A stretch of 64,000 nt of DNA from JBFJKD01 sp038106145 (GCA_038106145.1 JAYODD010000008.1:62001-126000); one strand, 5' to 3'; shown: positions 1 to 9,093, counted from the first letter of the stretch. The notes: generated by a model from the sequence alone, not told the origin. Numbers and translations are program-made.

Positions 1-225
1 CGCTGGCTGAGCATGCTGGCTGCATTGGGCGTGATCATCTATGCCGGGGTTGGTGTGGTGTCCCTCCCATTGGGGGGCAACTACCTCGATTACTCGCTAT
101 TGGGCGGCAATCAGATTGCCGGGCAGCATCTGGGAATTCTGCTGGTTGAGCTGGGTGTCGGTATTACCGTGGCTGCAGCCATGTTGATTCTATTTTTTTC
201 CTTTGCCGGCCGGGGTAGAGACTGA
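1..225 (+). CDS. mnhB: Multisubunit cation/proton antiporter subunit B, C-terminal part (5' end outside window)
   Basis: Only the last 74 codons are present; the frame is open to the window edge. The fragment has two hydrophobic segments (about residues 4-24 and 38-66 of the fragment) and a short charged tail. It is directly followed by MnhC, the partner that always sits next to MnhB in Mrp antiporters. MnhB is a small integral membrane subunit of the complex that exchanges cytoplasmic Na+ (or another cation) for protons. Its TGA stop overlaps the ATG of the next gene by one base, so the two are translationally coupled. The assignment rests on the hydrophobic pattern and the neighbourhood, because the fragment is too short for a firm family match. 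Confidence 0.8.
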   Translation, partial: RWLSMLAALGVIIYAGVGVVSLPLGGNYLDYSLLGGNQIAGQHLGILLVELGVGITVAAAMLILFFSFAGRGRD

Positions 226-581
226 TGGATTTCTTTATTGGGCACTATAATTACTGGGTTGTGATCGTCTTAATGATGGTCGGACTCTATACGGTAATCA
301 GCCGCGGCAATTTGATAAAAAAAATTATCGGCCTGAACATGTTCCAGGTCTCGGTATTTTTGCTTTATATCAGTCTGGGCACGGTGGAAGGTGGCGCAGC
401 GCCTATAATCGCGGAAGGCGTCAACACCTATTCAAACCCGCTGCCCCATGTATTGATCCTGACCGCCATCGTGGTGGGGGTGGCCACGACAGCGCTGGCG
501 CTGGCGCTGGTGGTGCGTATCAAGGAATCCTACGGCACCATTGAAGAAGATGAAATCCATCATCTGGACCACTCCCTGTGA
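225..581 (+). CDS. mnhC: Multisubunit cation/proton antiporter subunit C (NuoK-like)
   Basis: This 118-residue protein has three transmembrane segments (about residues 10-26, 34-54 and 79-102), the size and topology of MnhC/MrpC. MnhC is homologous to NuoK of respiratory complex I. In Mrp complexes it helps form the membrane cation pathway beside the large MnhD-type subunits. The gene overlaps mnhB by one base (TGATG), and its own stop again forms TGATG with the next start, so the operon is tightly coupled. The C-terminal tail is acidic (about residues 104-118). Identification is from topology, length and gene order. Confidence 0.88.
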   Translation: MDFFIGHYNYWVVIVLMMVGLYTVISRGNLIKKIIGLNMFQVSVFLLYISLGTVEGGAAPIIAEGVNTYSNPLPHVLILTAIVVGVATTALALALVVRIKESYGTIEEDEIHHLDHSL

Positions 582-2056
582 TGGAAAATCACATTAGCCT
601 GTTATTGGTCGTTGTACCGCTGATCGCCGCACCCGTGGTCGCCATATTGCCCCGCGGGCGCTTGCCCTGGGCAGCTGCGCTTATTGTTACGACCCTGTGT
701 GCCGTACTCGCCGGGATGCAGTTGTGGGCGATCCTGCACGAAGGGGTAAGCAGTTACGAACTGGGCGGCTGGGCACCGCCCTGGGGGATCGAATACCGTA
801 TCGATGCGGTCAATGCCTTTGTCGCCCTGATCGTTGCCGGTATCGCCGCAATCACTCTACCCTATGCACTCCTCAGCGTAGAGCGGGAAATCCCTGGGGA
901 CAAGATACCGTTGTTCTACTGTGCCCTGTTGCTCTGCCTGACCGGTCTGCTGGGCATCACCCAGACCGGCGATATCTTTAACGTCTTCGTCTTTCTGGAG
1001 ATATCTTCCCTCGCCTCCTACGCGCTGATCAGCCTTGGAACACAGCGGCAGGCGTTCACCGCTGCCTATCAATACCTGATCATGGGTACGATCGGCGCCA
1101 CCTTTTATCTGATCGGCGTGGGCCTGATCTACTCGCAAACCGGTAGCCTGAATATGCAGGATCTGGCAACTATTCTGCCCGATGTGCTGCACCTGAAAAC
1201 CGTGGCAACCGGCTTTGCCTTCATCCTGATCGGCGTTGCGCTGAAGCTGGCACTGTTTCCTCTGCATCTTTGGCTGCCTAATGCCTATACCTACGCCCCC
1301 TCGGCGGTCACCGTTTTTCTCGCCGCAACGGCCACCAAGGTGGCCGTCTATGTGATGCTGCGCATCTTGTTTACGGTGTTTCCACAGGGCTTCGCCGTGA
1401 CCACACCCGCTGATGAGTTGTTTATCGTGGCGGGTATCGCCGGCATTATCAGCGCCTCTGTCTACGCCATCTATCAGGAAAATATTAAGCGGTTGCTGGC
1501 CTACTCCAGTGTGGCGCAAGTCGGTTACATGGCGCTGGGAATCGGATTGGCATCCACAGCCGGTGTGACCGCGGCACTGGTTCATCTGTTCAACCATGCC
1601 CTGATGAAGGGGGCGCTGTTCATGGCTGTCGGCGCCATTATCTACCGTATCGGCACATGCCGTTTGGACCAGATTCATGGCCTGGGTCGAGCAATGCCCT
1701 GGACCTTTGGCGCTATTGTTATCGGCGGCCTGAGCCTCATCGGAGTGCCCGGTACCGCCGGGTTTGTTAGTAAATGGTACCTGGTAGTGGCCGCCCTGGA
1801 GCAGGAGGCGTGGATAGCGGTTGCTGTAATTCTGTCAGGTTCTCTGCTGGCGGTGGTGTATGTCGGCAAACTCATCGAGGCACTTTACTTCAAACCGGTT
1901 TCGGATGCGGGGAAAGAGGTGAATGAGGCGCCGATATTATTACTGCTGCCGACCTGGGGCCTGGTGCTTGCCAATATCTATTTTGGTCTGAATACCGACT
2001 TGACGTTGGGGGTTGCCGAAAAAGCGGCGGCCATCCTCGCAGGCATGCAGCCATGA
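581..2056 (+). CDS. mnhD: Antiporter subunit D / NuoM-type proton-translocating subunit, copy 1
   Basis: This is a large polytopic membrane protein of 491 residues from the complex I antiporter-like family (Proton_antipo_M). The residues of the proton path are present: the TM5-type glutamate in FVFLEISS is Glu140 and the TM7-type lysine in GVALKLALFPLH is Lys222. These positions are almost the same as in characterised MrpD proteins. A GTG codon lies one codon upstream (578), but ATG 581 forms the TGATG junction with mnhC and is preferred. It is the first of three such subunits in this operon. It overlaps the next gene by four bases (ATGA). Expected role: ion/proton exchange in the inner membrane. 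Confidence 0.9.
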   Translation: MENHISLLLVVVPLIAAPVVAILPRGRLPWAAALIVTTLCAVLAGMQLWAILHEGVSSYELGGWAPPWGIEYRIDAVNAFVALIVAGIAAITLPYALLSVEREIPGDKIPLFYCALLLCLTGLLGITQTGDIFNVFVFLEISSLASYALISLGTQRQAFTAAYQYLIMGTIGATFYLIGVGLIYSQTGSLNMQDLATILPDVLHLKTVATGFAFILIGVALKLALFPLHLWLPNAYTYAPSAVTVFLAATATKVAVYVMLRILFTVFPQGFAVTTPADELFIVAGIAGIISASVYAIYQENIKRLLAYSSVAQVGYMALGIGLASTAGVTAALVHLFNHALMKGALFMAVGAIIYRIGTCRLDQIHGLGRAMPWTFGAIVIGGLSLIGVPGTAGFVSKWYLVVAALEQEAWIAVAVILSGSLLAVVYVGKLIEALYFKPVSDAGKEVNEAPILLLLPTWGLVLANIYFGLNTDLTLGVAEKAAAILAGMQP

Positions 2057-3519
2057 GTGCCGAGGCACTGCTGCTGACGATTCTCCTTGCGCCCCTGGGA
2101 GGTGCGGTTGGCATTGTCGCCGCCCGTCACAACCCCAATGTCAGAGAGGGGGTGACGCTGCTGAGCTCCGCGCTGATTGCCGTTTTGGTGGTGGTGCTGA
2201 CCGCCCGCTTCCTGGATGGAGAGGCGTTTGCCCTCACCCTGATGGAACCGTTGCCGGGCATCGCCATTGCCTTTGAGATCGAGGCGCTGGGCATGCTGTT
2301 CGCCCTGGTCGCCGGGCTATTGTGGGTAGTCACCTCGATCTACTCCATCGGCTATATGCGTGGCCATAACGAACAGAATCAGACACGGTTTTATGCCGCC
2401 TTTGCGGTGTCCATATCCGCGACCATGGGCATCGCCTTCTCGGCCAACCTGTTTACGCTGTTCATCTTCTATGAGCTATTGACCCTTGCCACCTATCCGC
2501 TGGTCACCCATGCCGGCACCCCGGAAGCGAAACAGGGCGGACGCACCTATCTCGGCATTTTGCTGGGCACATCCATCGGCCTCTTCCTGCTGGGAATTCT
2601 GGTGACATGGTCCCTGACCGGCAGCGTCGATTTCCAGGCGGGTGGAATACTAGCGGGTCACATCGACCCCGCCTGGGCCGGTCTGCTCTACGCCCTGTTC
2701 CTGTTCGGCATCGGCAAGGCCGCCGTGATGCCCTTGCACCGCTGGTTGCCCGCGGCGATGGTGGCGCCCACGCCGGTCAGCGCTTTGCTACATGCGGTCG
2801 CCGTGGTCAAGGCGGGTGTCTTCACGTTGCTCAAGGTGACCATCTACATTTTCGGTAGTGAATTCATTCTCTCCAATGATGTGACCGGCAGCCTCATCTG
2901 GGTAGCGGCAGCCACCATCTTGATCGCCTCTCTGGTTGCGATGACCCAGGACAACCTCAAAGCGCGGCTGGCCTACTCCACCGTCAGCCAACTGAGCTAC
3001 ATAGTCTTGGGGGCCATGTTGGCCAGTAAGGCCGGGCTGATCGGCGCCTCGATGCATATCGCGATGCACGCCTTCGCCAAGATCACCCTCTTTTTCGGCG
3101 CCGGCGCCATCTTCGTCGCCAGCCACAGGAAAAAGGTCAGCGAGCTGAGTGGACTGGGCCGGGCCATGCCCGTCACCTTTGCGGCCTTCTTCATCGGCAC
3201 CTTGAGCATCATCGGTTTGCCTCCTTTCGGTGGTATGTGGAGCAAATGGTATCTTGCTCTGGGTGCAGTGGAGACGGCACAGCTGTTACTGCTGGCCGTG
3301 TTGATGGTCAGTTCCCTGCTCAACATTATCTATCTGCTGCCCATCCCTGTCCGCGCTTTTTTCAGTAAACCCAAGAGCGGGGAACACTATACGCAGATCG
3401 CGGAGGCACCGAAGTTGATGTTGCTGGCAATGGTGCTCACCTCGAGCGCCTGCGTTCTCCTCTTCTTCTACCCCGACCCCTTCTATCGACTGGCGGGTAT
3501 GGCTGCCGGAGGCTACTGA
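2053..3519 (+). CDS. Antiporter-like NuoM/NuoN-type subunit, copy 2
   Basis: This second large antiporter-like membrane subunit (488 residues) follows copy 1 with an ATGA overlap. It keeps the functional pair of the family: a glutamate in FTLFIFYELLT (Glu141) and a lysine in FGIGKAAVMPLHRW (Lys222). It should therefore be competent for proton transfer rather than only structural. The amphipathic loop around MPLHRWLPAAM is also typical. It differs clearly from copy 1 in sequence, so this is not a recent tandem duplication. Whether it is best called MnhD, MnhA-like or NuoM-like cannot be settled without a tree, so no symbol is given. Confidence 0.88.
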   Translation: MSAEALLLTILLAPLGGAVGIVAARHNPNVREGVTLLSSALIAVLVVVLTARFLDGEAFALTLMEPLPGIAIAFEIEALGMLFALVAGLLWVVTSIYSIGYMRGHNEQNQTRFYAAFAVSISATMGIAFSANLFTLFIFYELLTLATYPLVTHAGTPEAKQGGRTYLGILLGTSIGLFLLGILVTWSLTGSVDFQAGGILAGHIDPAWAGLLYALFLFGIGKAAVMPLHRWLPAAMVAPTPVSALLHAVAVVKAGVFTLLKVTIYIFGSEFILSNDVTGSLIWVAAATILIASLVAMTQDNLKARLAYSTVSQLSYIVLGAMLASKAGLIGASMHIAMHAFAKITLFFGAGAIFVASHRKKVSELSGLGRAMPVTFAAFFIGTLSIIGLPPFGGMWSKWYLALGAVETAQLLLLAVLMVSSLLNIIYLLPIPVRAFFSKPKSGEHYTQIAEAPKLMLLAMVLTSSACVLLFFYPDPFYRLAGMAAGGY

Positions 3520-3520
3520 C

Positions 3521-3790
3521 ATGTCAGAAGGACAAGAGAAAATTCATTTTTTTGATCGGCCGGCGAATGTGGAGCGTTTGCTCAAGGGATTCTATGCCAT
3601 CTGCATTCTGCTGGCGCTGGGCGACTTCGTGGCCCACCGCCACATCGGGTTTGACTGGGAGAGGATACCGGCCTTTTATGCCCTTTACGGCTTTGTCGCC
3701 TGTGTCCTGCTGGTCCTCATCGCCAAGCAAATGCGCAAGATCCTGATGCGCGGGGAAGACTACTACGGGGACAAATCTGGCAATGAGTGA
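3521..3790 (+). CDS. Small two-helix membrane protein within the antiporter operon, unknown function
   Basis: This 89-residue protein has two predicted transmembrane helices (about residues 23-40 and 49-67). An N-terminal hydrophilic segment of about 20 residues precedes them, and a charged tail with several acidic and tyrosine residues follows. I do not recognise a named family. It starts one base after the stop of the preceding antiporter subunit and overlaps the next one by eight bases, so it is made together with them. The position suggests an accessory subunit or assembly factor of the antiporter complex. That is inference from context only. Confidence 0.75.
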   Translation: MSEGQEKIHFFDRPANVERLLKGFYAICILLALGDFVAHRHIGFDWERIPAFYALYGFVACVLLVLIAKQMRKILMRGEDYYGDKSGNE

Positions 3791-5489
3791 ACTATCCCCG
3801 TTCCTGATCTATTTTGCGGCCGCACTCGCCGCCGCCTGCGTCCGCGGTCTGCCGCGGCAGCTGCTACTGCTGGCAACCCCGGTGGCTGCCGGACTCTATC
3901 TGTGGCTGGGTCTCACCCCCGGAACCGATGTCACTTATACCTTGATGAATTATGAACTGACCGTACTGCGTACGGACAAACTCAGTTTGCTGTTCGGCTA
4001 TCTGTTTTGTATCGCCAGCTTTTTTGCCGGCATCTTCTCGCTCCATGTGAAGGACACAAAACAGCATGTTGCCGGCATGATGTATGCGGGCAGCGCGTTG
4101 GGCGCGGTATTTTCCGGCGATCTGATTACCCTGTTCATTTTCTGGGAACTACTGGCCATCAGCTCCGTGTTCCTGATCTGGGCACGCGGCACCGAACGGG
4201 CGTTGCGGGCCGGTATGCGCTACCTGGTATATCAGGTGCTATCGGGGGTGTTGCTACTGGCCGGCGCACTGGTCTACCACCACAACACCGGCTCATTGGC
4301 ATTTGACCACATCGGTCTGGACGCAGGGATTGCCGGGTGGTTAATCTTTATCGCCTTTGGCATTAAATGCGCCTTTCCGTTCCTGCATAGCTGGCTTACC
4401 GATGGCTACCCCGAAGCAACGGTAACCGGCACGGTGTTTCTCTCCGCCTTTACCACCAAGGTTGCCGTCTATGCCCTGGCTCGCGGCTTTGCCGGTGAAG
4501 AGATCATGGTCTATATCGGTGTCACCATGGCCTGCTTCCCGATCTTTTACGCGGTGATCGAAAATGACCTGCGCAAGGTGCTGGCCTACAGCCTGATTAA
4601 CCAGGTCGGCTTTATGGTGACGGGTATCGGTATCGGTACCGCCCTGGCGTTGAACGGCGCCGTTGCCCACGCATTCAGTGACGTGATCTTTAAGGGATTA
4701 CTGTTTATGAGCATGGGCGCGGTGCTGTATCGGACCGGTAACATCAACGGCTCGGATCTGGGTGGGCTCTATAAGTCCATGCCCAAAACCACCCTGCTTT
4801 GTATCATCGGTGCGCTATCCATCTCCGCCTTCCCGCTGTTCAGTGGTTTTGTCAGCAAGTCGATGGTGATGACCGCACTGATGCAGGAGAATCATGGCTA
4901 CTTCTGGCTATTGATGCTGTTCGCCTCGGCCGGCGTGTTCCACCACGCCGGCATCAAGATTCCCTATTTCGCCTTTTTCCACCACGATTCCGGTATACGC
5001 ACCGAAGAAGCGCCGCGCAACATGCTGATTGCAATGGGCGTGGCGGCGGCGCTGTGTATCTTTATCGGCTCCCAACCCCAGTATCTCTACGCCTTGCTAC
5101 CCTGGGAAGTGGAATACTGGCCCTATGACCTGACCCATGTGCTGGCGCAAACGCAGTTGCTGTTTTTCTCCGCCCTCGCCTTTGTCTGGCTGAACAAACA
5201 GGGCCTGTATCCGCCGGAGCTGCGCTCGGTCAACCTGGATGCGGAGTGGTTCTATCGCCGTCTGGTGCCTGCCGGCGCGCAACACACTCTGGCCCTTTTG
5301 CGCCGCATGAAAGAAACCATGCTGAAAACGCTAACGGCGCACATGCAGAGTGTCAAAAACGAATTCGGCAAATCGCCGATGGCCACGTATCATCTCTCGG
5401 AGAGTTGGCCCACCGGCAGCATGGTCTTCTGGATTTCAGCGATCCTTGCCGCGTTTCTGTTGCTGGATATCTCTGGATTGGGGCGCTAG
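3783..5489 (+). CDS. NuoL-type antiporter-like subunit, copy 3, with C-terminal lateral-helix-like extension
   Basis: This third antiporter-like subunit has 568 residues. The proton-path residues are present: glutamate in LFIFWELLA (Glu122) and lysine in FGIKCAFPFLHSW (Lys195). After the core there is a long hydrophilic, partly amphipathic stretch (about residues 475-545), rich in Arg, Lys, Glu and Gln. A final transmembrane helix follows near residues 546-565. That layout resembles the lateral helix and terminal TM of NuoL. The start overlaps the upstream small gene by eight bases. It is the last gene of the operon; no strong terminator was seen in the following 320 bases. Confidence 0.87.
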   Translation: MSELSPFLIYFAAALAAACVRGLPRQLLLLATPVAAGLYLWLGLTPGTDVTYTLMNYELTVLRTDKLSLLFGYLFCIASFFAGIFSLHVKDTKQHVAGMMYAGSALGAVFSGDLITLFIFWELLAISSVFLIWARGTERALRAGMRYLVYQVLSGVLLLAGALVYHHNTGSLAFDHIGLDAGIAGWLIFIAFGIKCAFPFLHSWLTDGYPEATVTGTVFLSAFTTKVAVYALARGFAGEEIMVYIGVTMACFPIFYAVIENDLRKVLAYSLINQVGFMVTGIGIGTALALNGAVAHAFSDVIFKGLLFMSMGAVLYRTGNINGSDLGGLYKSMPKTTLLCIIGALSISAFPLFSGFVSKSMVMTALMQENHGYFWLLMLFASAGVFHHAGIKIPYFAFFHHDSGIRTEEAPRNMLIAMGVAAALCIFIGSQPQYLYALLPWEVEYWPYDLTHVLAQTQLLFFSALAFVWLNKQGLYPPELRSVNLDAEWFYRRLVPAGAQHTLALLRRMKETMLKTLTAHMQSVKNEFGKSPMATYHLSESWPTGSMVFWISAILAAFLLLDISGLGR

Positions 5490-5810
5490 CTTAAAGCCGC
5501 TGAGAACAGTGGCACACCGGGCCATTCAGGATTAGATTTGTATCTGCCATGTTTTACGCGGCGGTAGCCAGATAATCATTCAGGGACTGGTTGGCGAATG
5601 TAAGTCTGGATATAAAGATATTTGATTTTGCACGGCCTGTTACCCTCTTTTCGCACTCAATCTATCCGTGTATTTTCCTGCCCAAGAGGCTTAACCTGGC
5701 TCCTTTGGGCTCAGCTTCGATTGATATTCAGCTCCAGCCCCGCTTTGATGGTGTGTTTCAACTCTCGATTAGCTCGTGGTGTTTCAATAAACAGTCAAAC
5801 GCGACCAGGC
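5490..5810. other. Non-coding stretch between the antiporter operon and guaA
   Basis: No convincing gene lies in these 321 bases. Two overlapping plus-strand open frames (5591-5887 and 5622-5900) have no recognisable domain and run into the end of guaA. On the minus strand, roughly 5715-5795, there is a short reading frame that looks protein-like (about 27 codons, with residues ETPRANRELKHTIKAGLE). It has stops on both sides and no start codon, so it could be the tail of a decayed gene. No clear rho-independent terminator was seen for either flanking gene. Confidence 0.5.
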
Positions 5811-7391
5811 CTATTCCCACTCGATGGTCGCCGGGGGCTTGCTGGAAATATCGTACACCACGCGGGAAATACCGGATATTTCGTTAATGATGCGGCTTGA
5901 TACCCGCTCCAGAAATTCGTAGGGTAAATGCGCCCAACGGGCCGTCATAAAATCCACTGTTTCCACCGCGCGCAATGCGATCACGTACTCGTAGCGACGC
6001 GCATCGCCGACCACGCCGACGGACTTGACCGGCAGAAACACGGCGAAGGCCTGGCTGGTTTTGTGGTACAGATCGGCGGCGTGGAGTTCTTCGATAAATA
6101 TCGCGTCGGCCTCCCGCAGAATGTCGGCGTAGCGGCTGTTCACCGCGCCGAGAATCCGCACCCCCAGCCCGGGACCCGGGAACGGGTGGCGGTACACCAT
6201 ATCGTAGGGCAGGCCGAGTTCGAGACCTACTTTGCGCACTTCATCCTTGAACAGTTCCCGCAGCGGTTCCACCAGTTGCATCTGCATCACCTCGGGCAGA
6301 CCGCCGACATTGTGGTGCGACTTGATCACATGGGCTTTGCCGGTTTTGGCGGCGGCGGATTCGATGACATCCGGATAGATGGTGCCCTGCGCCAGCCAGC
6401 CCACATCCTGCAACCGGCTCGCCTCGCGGTCAAAGACTTCAATAAACGTATTGCCGATGATCTTGCGCTTTTCCTCGGGGTCTTCGATGCCCGCCAGTTT
6501 GTCGAGAAACAGCGCCTGGGCATCGACCCGGATCACGCTGACACCCATATGCCGGGCGAACATGTTCATCACCTGATCGCCTTCATTTTTGCGCAACAGG
6601 CCATTGTCGACAAACACACAGGTAAGCTGGTCGCCGATGGCGCGGTGCAACAGCGCCGCCACCACGGAGGAATCGACGCCACCGGACAGGCCCAGAATAA
6701 CCTTGTCGAGCCCCACCTGTGCGCGCACCGTCGCGATCGCATCCTCGACGATGTGCGCTGCAGTCCACAGGGCTTCACAACCACAGATATCCAGCACAAA
6801 GTGCTCGAAAATACGCTTTCCCTGCAGGGTATGGGTGACTTCGGGATGAAATTGAATGCCGTAAAAATGCCGATCTTGATCGCCCATGGCGGCAATCGGG
6901 CAGCTGTCGGTTGAAGCCAGTACGGCAAAGCCGGCCGGCGCCTTCACCACTTTGTCGCCGTGACTCATCCACACGTCGAGCAGCGCGGCGCCATCCTGCG
7001 GGTTAATGTGATCGCTAATGCCGCGAAACAGCGCGCTGGGGCGGCGCACACTCACCCGCGCGTAGCCGAATTCACGCTGCTCGGATGACTCCACCGCGCC
7101 GCCGAGCTGCGTGGCCATGGTTTGCATACCGTAACAAATACCCAGCACCGGCACGCCCAGCTCAAATACCGCCATCGGCGCCCGGGGCGCCTGCCCGTCG
7201 GTAGTGGATTCGGGGCCGCCGGACAAAATAATGCCGCTGGGCGCAAATTCGCGCATCTCGCCTTCAGTCATATCGAAGGCGCGGATTTCCGAATAGACCC
7301 CGATCTCGCGCACACGGCGCGCAATCAGCTGCGTGTACTGGGACCCGAAATCGAGAATCAGTATTTTTGCCGCGTGAATATCTGTCTTCAT
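5811..7391 (-). CDS. guaA: GMP synthase (glutamine-hydrolysing)
   Basis: GuaA converts XMP to GMP, using glutamine and ATP, in the last step of guanine nucleotide synthesis. The 526-residue length is typical. An N-terminal class I glutamine amidotransferase domain has the nucleophile Cys86 in GICYGMQ and the HPEV histidine-glutamate pair. The ATP-pyrophosphatase domain follows with the P-loop LSGGVDSSV. The C-terminal dimerisation domain has PFPGPGLGVRI and ends in the usual TIEWE. guaB lies 185 bases upstream on the same strand, the standard guaBA order. The intervening DNA holds only a weak 5-bp hairpin (7547-7561), so co-transcription is likely. Confidence 0.98.
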   Translation of the reverse strand: MKTDIHAAKILILDFGSQYTQLIARRVREIGVYSEIRAFDMTEGEMREFAPSGIILSGGPESTTDGQAPRAPMAVFELGVPVLGICYGMQTMATQLGGAVESSEQREFGYARVSVRRPSALFRGISDHINPQDGAALLDVWMSHGDKVVKAPAGFAVLASTDSCPIAAMGDQDRHFYGIQFHPEVTHTLQGKRIFEHFVLDICGCEALWTAAHIVEDAIATVRAQVGLDKVILGLSGGVDSSVVAALLHRAIGDQLTCVFVDNGLLRKNEGDQVMNMFARHMGVSVIRVDAQALFLDKLAGIEDPEEKRKIIGNTFIEVFDREASRLQDVGWLAQGTIYPDVIESAAAKTGKAHVIKSHHNVGGLPEVMQMQLVEPLRELFKDEVRKVGLELGLPYDMVYRHPFPGPGLGVRILGAVNSRYADILREADAIFIEELHAADLYHKTSQAFAVFLPVKSVGVVGDARRYEYVIALRAVETVDFMTARWAHLPYEFLERVSSRIINEISGISRVVYDISSKPPATIEWE

Positions 7392-7576
7392 TAATTTCCC
7401 GTTATTGGATTACTTTTGCCGGAGTACCGCGCAAGTCCGCGTGCCAACTTGAACAACCTGTGTACTGGCCCGAAAGCAAAACGGAGCCTGCCGGCCCCGC
7501 TTATGGTTCGCTGCAAATCACCTGACCATGCCGAGGCCACAGCGATGGGCGATCAGCGCCCTGTTCAACCTGCCCG

Positions 7577-9052
7577 TTAGCGTCCGCCCACCGGGTAATT
7601 GGGCGACTCTTTGGTAATACTGACATCGTGCACGTGGCTCTCGCCGATGCCCGCCGACGTAGCACGCACAAATACCGGTTCGCGGCGCATGGTTTCGATA
7701 TCGGGACTGCCGGTGTAACCCATCGCGGAGCGCACCCCGCCCATCATCTGGTGAATAATAACCGACACGGAGCCTTTGTAGGGCACCCGACCCTCGATAC
7801 CTTCCGGTACGAGTTTTTCCGTACCTGCGCTGGCATCCTGAAAGTAGCGATCGCTGGAGCCCATATTTTGTGCCATCGCGCCGAGGGAGCCCATGCCGCG
7901 ATAGGACTTGTAAGTGCGCCCCTGAAAGAGTTCTATTTCGCCCGGCGCTTCTTCCGTACCGGCAAACAGGGAACCCATCATGACGCAGTGCGCGCCAGCG
8001 GCAATGGCCTTGGCGATATCGCCGGAAAAGCGCACCCCGCCATCGGCGATCACCGGAATATCCGTACCCTGCAACGCCGCCACCACGTTTGCCACCGCGG
8101 AAATTTGCGGTACGCCGACCCCGGTGACAATGCGCGTGGTGCAGATGGAGCCGGGGCCGATACCCACCTTGACGCCATCGGCGCCCGCCTCGGCCAGCGC
8201 CAGCGCGGCTTCGCCGGTGGCGATATTGCCGCCGATCACCTGCACGTCCGGGTGAGCTTTCTTAATCTGACGAACGCGCTCGATCACATTGCGCGAATGG
8301 CCGTGGGCGGTGTCCACCACCAGTACATCGACGCCGGCCGCCACCAGAGCCTCGACCCGTCGGTCGGTATCCGCGCTGGTGCCGACGGAGGCGCCGACCC
8401 GCAAACGCCCCTGATCGTCCTTGCAGGCATTGGGGAAACGCTCGGCCTTATCGATATCCTTTACCGTAATCAGGCCGCGCAGATCGAATTTGTCGTTTAC
8501 CACCAACACTTTTTCAATACGGTATTTGTGCAGCAAACCCTTGACCAATTCGGGGTTAGCCCCTTCATCCACCGTCACCAGGCGGTCCTTCGGGGTCATC
8601 ACGCTCTCTACGGACGCATCGAGATTGGTTTCGAAACGCACGTCGCGCCGGGTAACGATGCCCACCAGCTCGCCATCGCGCAGCACGGGAACCCCGGAAA
8701 TATTGTGCACCTTGGTGAGGTTGATCAGATCGCGAATTGTGGCGTCGGCGTTGATGGTGATTGGATCCTTGACCACGCCGCTCTCAAATTTCTTGACGGC
8801 GCGCACTTCGAGCGCCTGTTGCTCGATACTCATGCTCTTGTGAATAATGCCGATTCCGCCCTCCTGGGCGAGTGCGATAGCAAGACGCGCTTCGGTCACC
8901 GTATCCATGGCGGCGGATACCAGTGGAATATTAAGGTCGATGGCGCGGGTCAAACGGGTGCGAAGACTAACGTCCGTGGCCACCACCTCCGAATAGCGGG
9001 GCACCAGCAAAACGTCATCAAAGGTGAGTGCTTCCTGATCTATTCGCAACAT
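7577..9052 (-). CDS. guaB: Inosine-5'-monophosphate dehydrogenase
   Basis: IMPDH oxidises IMP to XMP with NAD+, the rate-limiting step toward guanine nucleotides. The 491-residue protein has the split TIM-barrel. Two CBS domains are inserted near residues 95-205 and contain VMTPKDRLVTV. The catalytic loop GIGPGSICTTRIV carries Cys304, and the flap motif YRGMGSLGAM is present. A good sigma70-type promoter lies just upstream on the same strand, so guaBA has its own transcription start. xseA is divergent, the usual arrangement in gammaproteobacteria. A GGGCG/CGCCC hairpin sits 16 bases after the stop but has no U-tract. Confidence 0.98.
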   Translation of the reverse strand: MLRIDQEALTFDDVLLVPRYSEVVATDVSLRTRLTRAIDLNIPLVSAAMDTVTEARLAIALAQEGGIGIIHKSMSIEQQALEVRAVKKFESGVVKDPITINADATIRDLINLTKVHNISGVPVLRDGELVGIVTRRDVRFETNLDASVESVMTPKDRLVTVDEGANPELVKGLLHKYRIEKVLVVNDKFDLRGLITVKDIDKAERFPNACKDDQGRLRVGASVGTSADTDRRVEALVAAGVDVLVVDTAHGHSRNVIERVRQIKKAHPDVQVIGGNIATGEAALALAEAGADGVKVGIGPGSICTTRIVTGVGVPQISAVANVVAALQGTDIPVIADGGVRFSGDIAKAIAAGAHCVMMGSLFAGTEEAPGEIELFQGRTYKSYRGMGSLGAMAQNMGSSDRYFQDASAGTEKLVPEGIEGRVPYKGSVSVIIHQMMGGVRSAMGYTGSPDIETMRREPVFVRATSAGIGESHVHDVSITKESPNYPVGGR

Positions 9053-9093
9053 AACGGTCTATCTCGGACCCGGTGGAATGGAGGAAACGCGAC

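Noticed and set aside
857..1678. 273-codon minus-strand frame opposite the first antiporter subunit
   Set aside because: Gln/His-rich antisense frame in a membrane-protein gene; no start or domain evidence.
5591..5900. Two overlapping plus-strand small genes after the antiporter operon
   Set aside because: No ribosome-binding site, no domain, and both run into the 3' end of guaA.
5928..6914. 328-codon plus-strand frame opposite guaA
   Set aside because: Antisense shadow of guaA, with no signal or motif.
7547..7561. Terminator after guaB
   Set aside because: Only a 5-bp stem without a T-tract; guaA follows on the same strand, so read-through is more likely.
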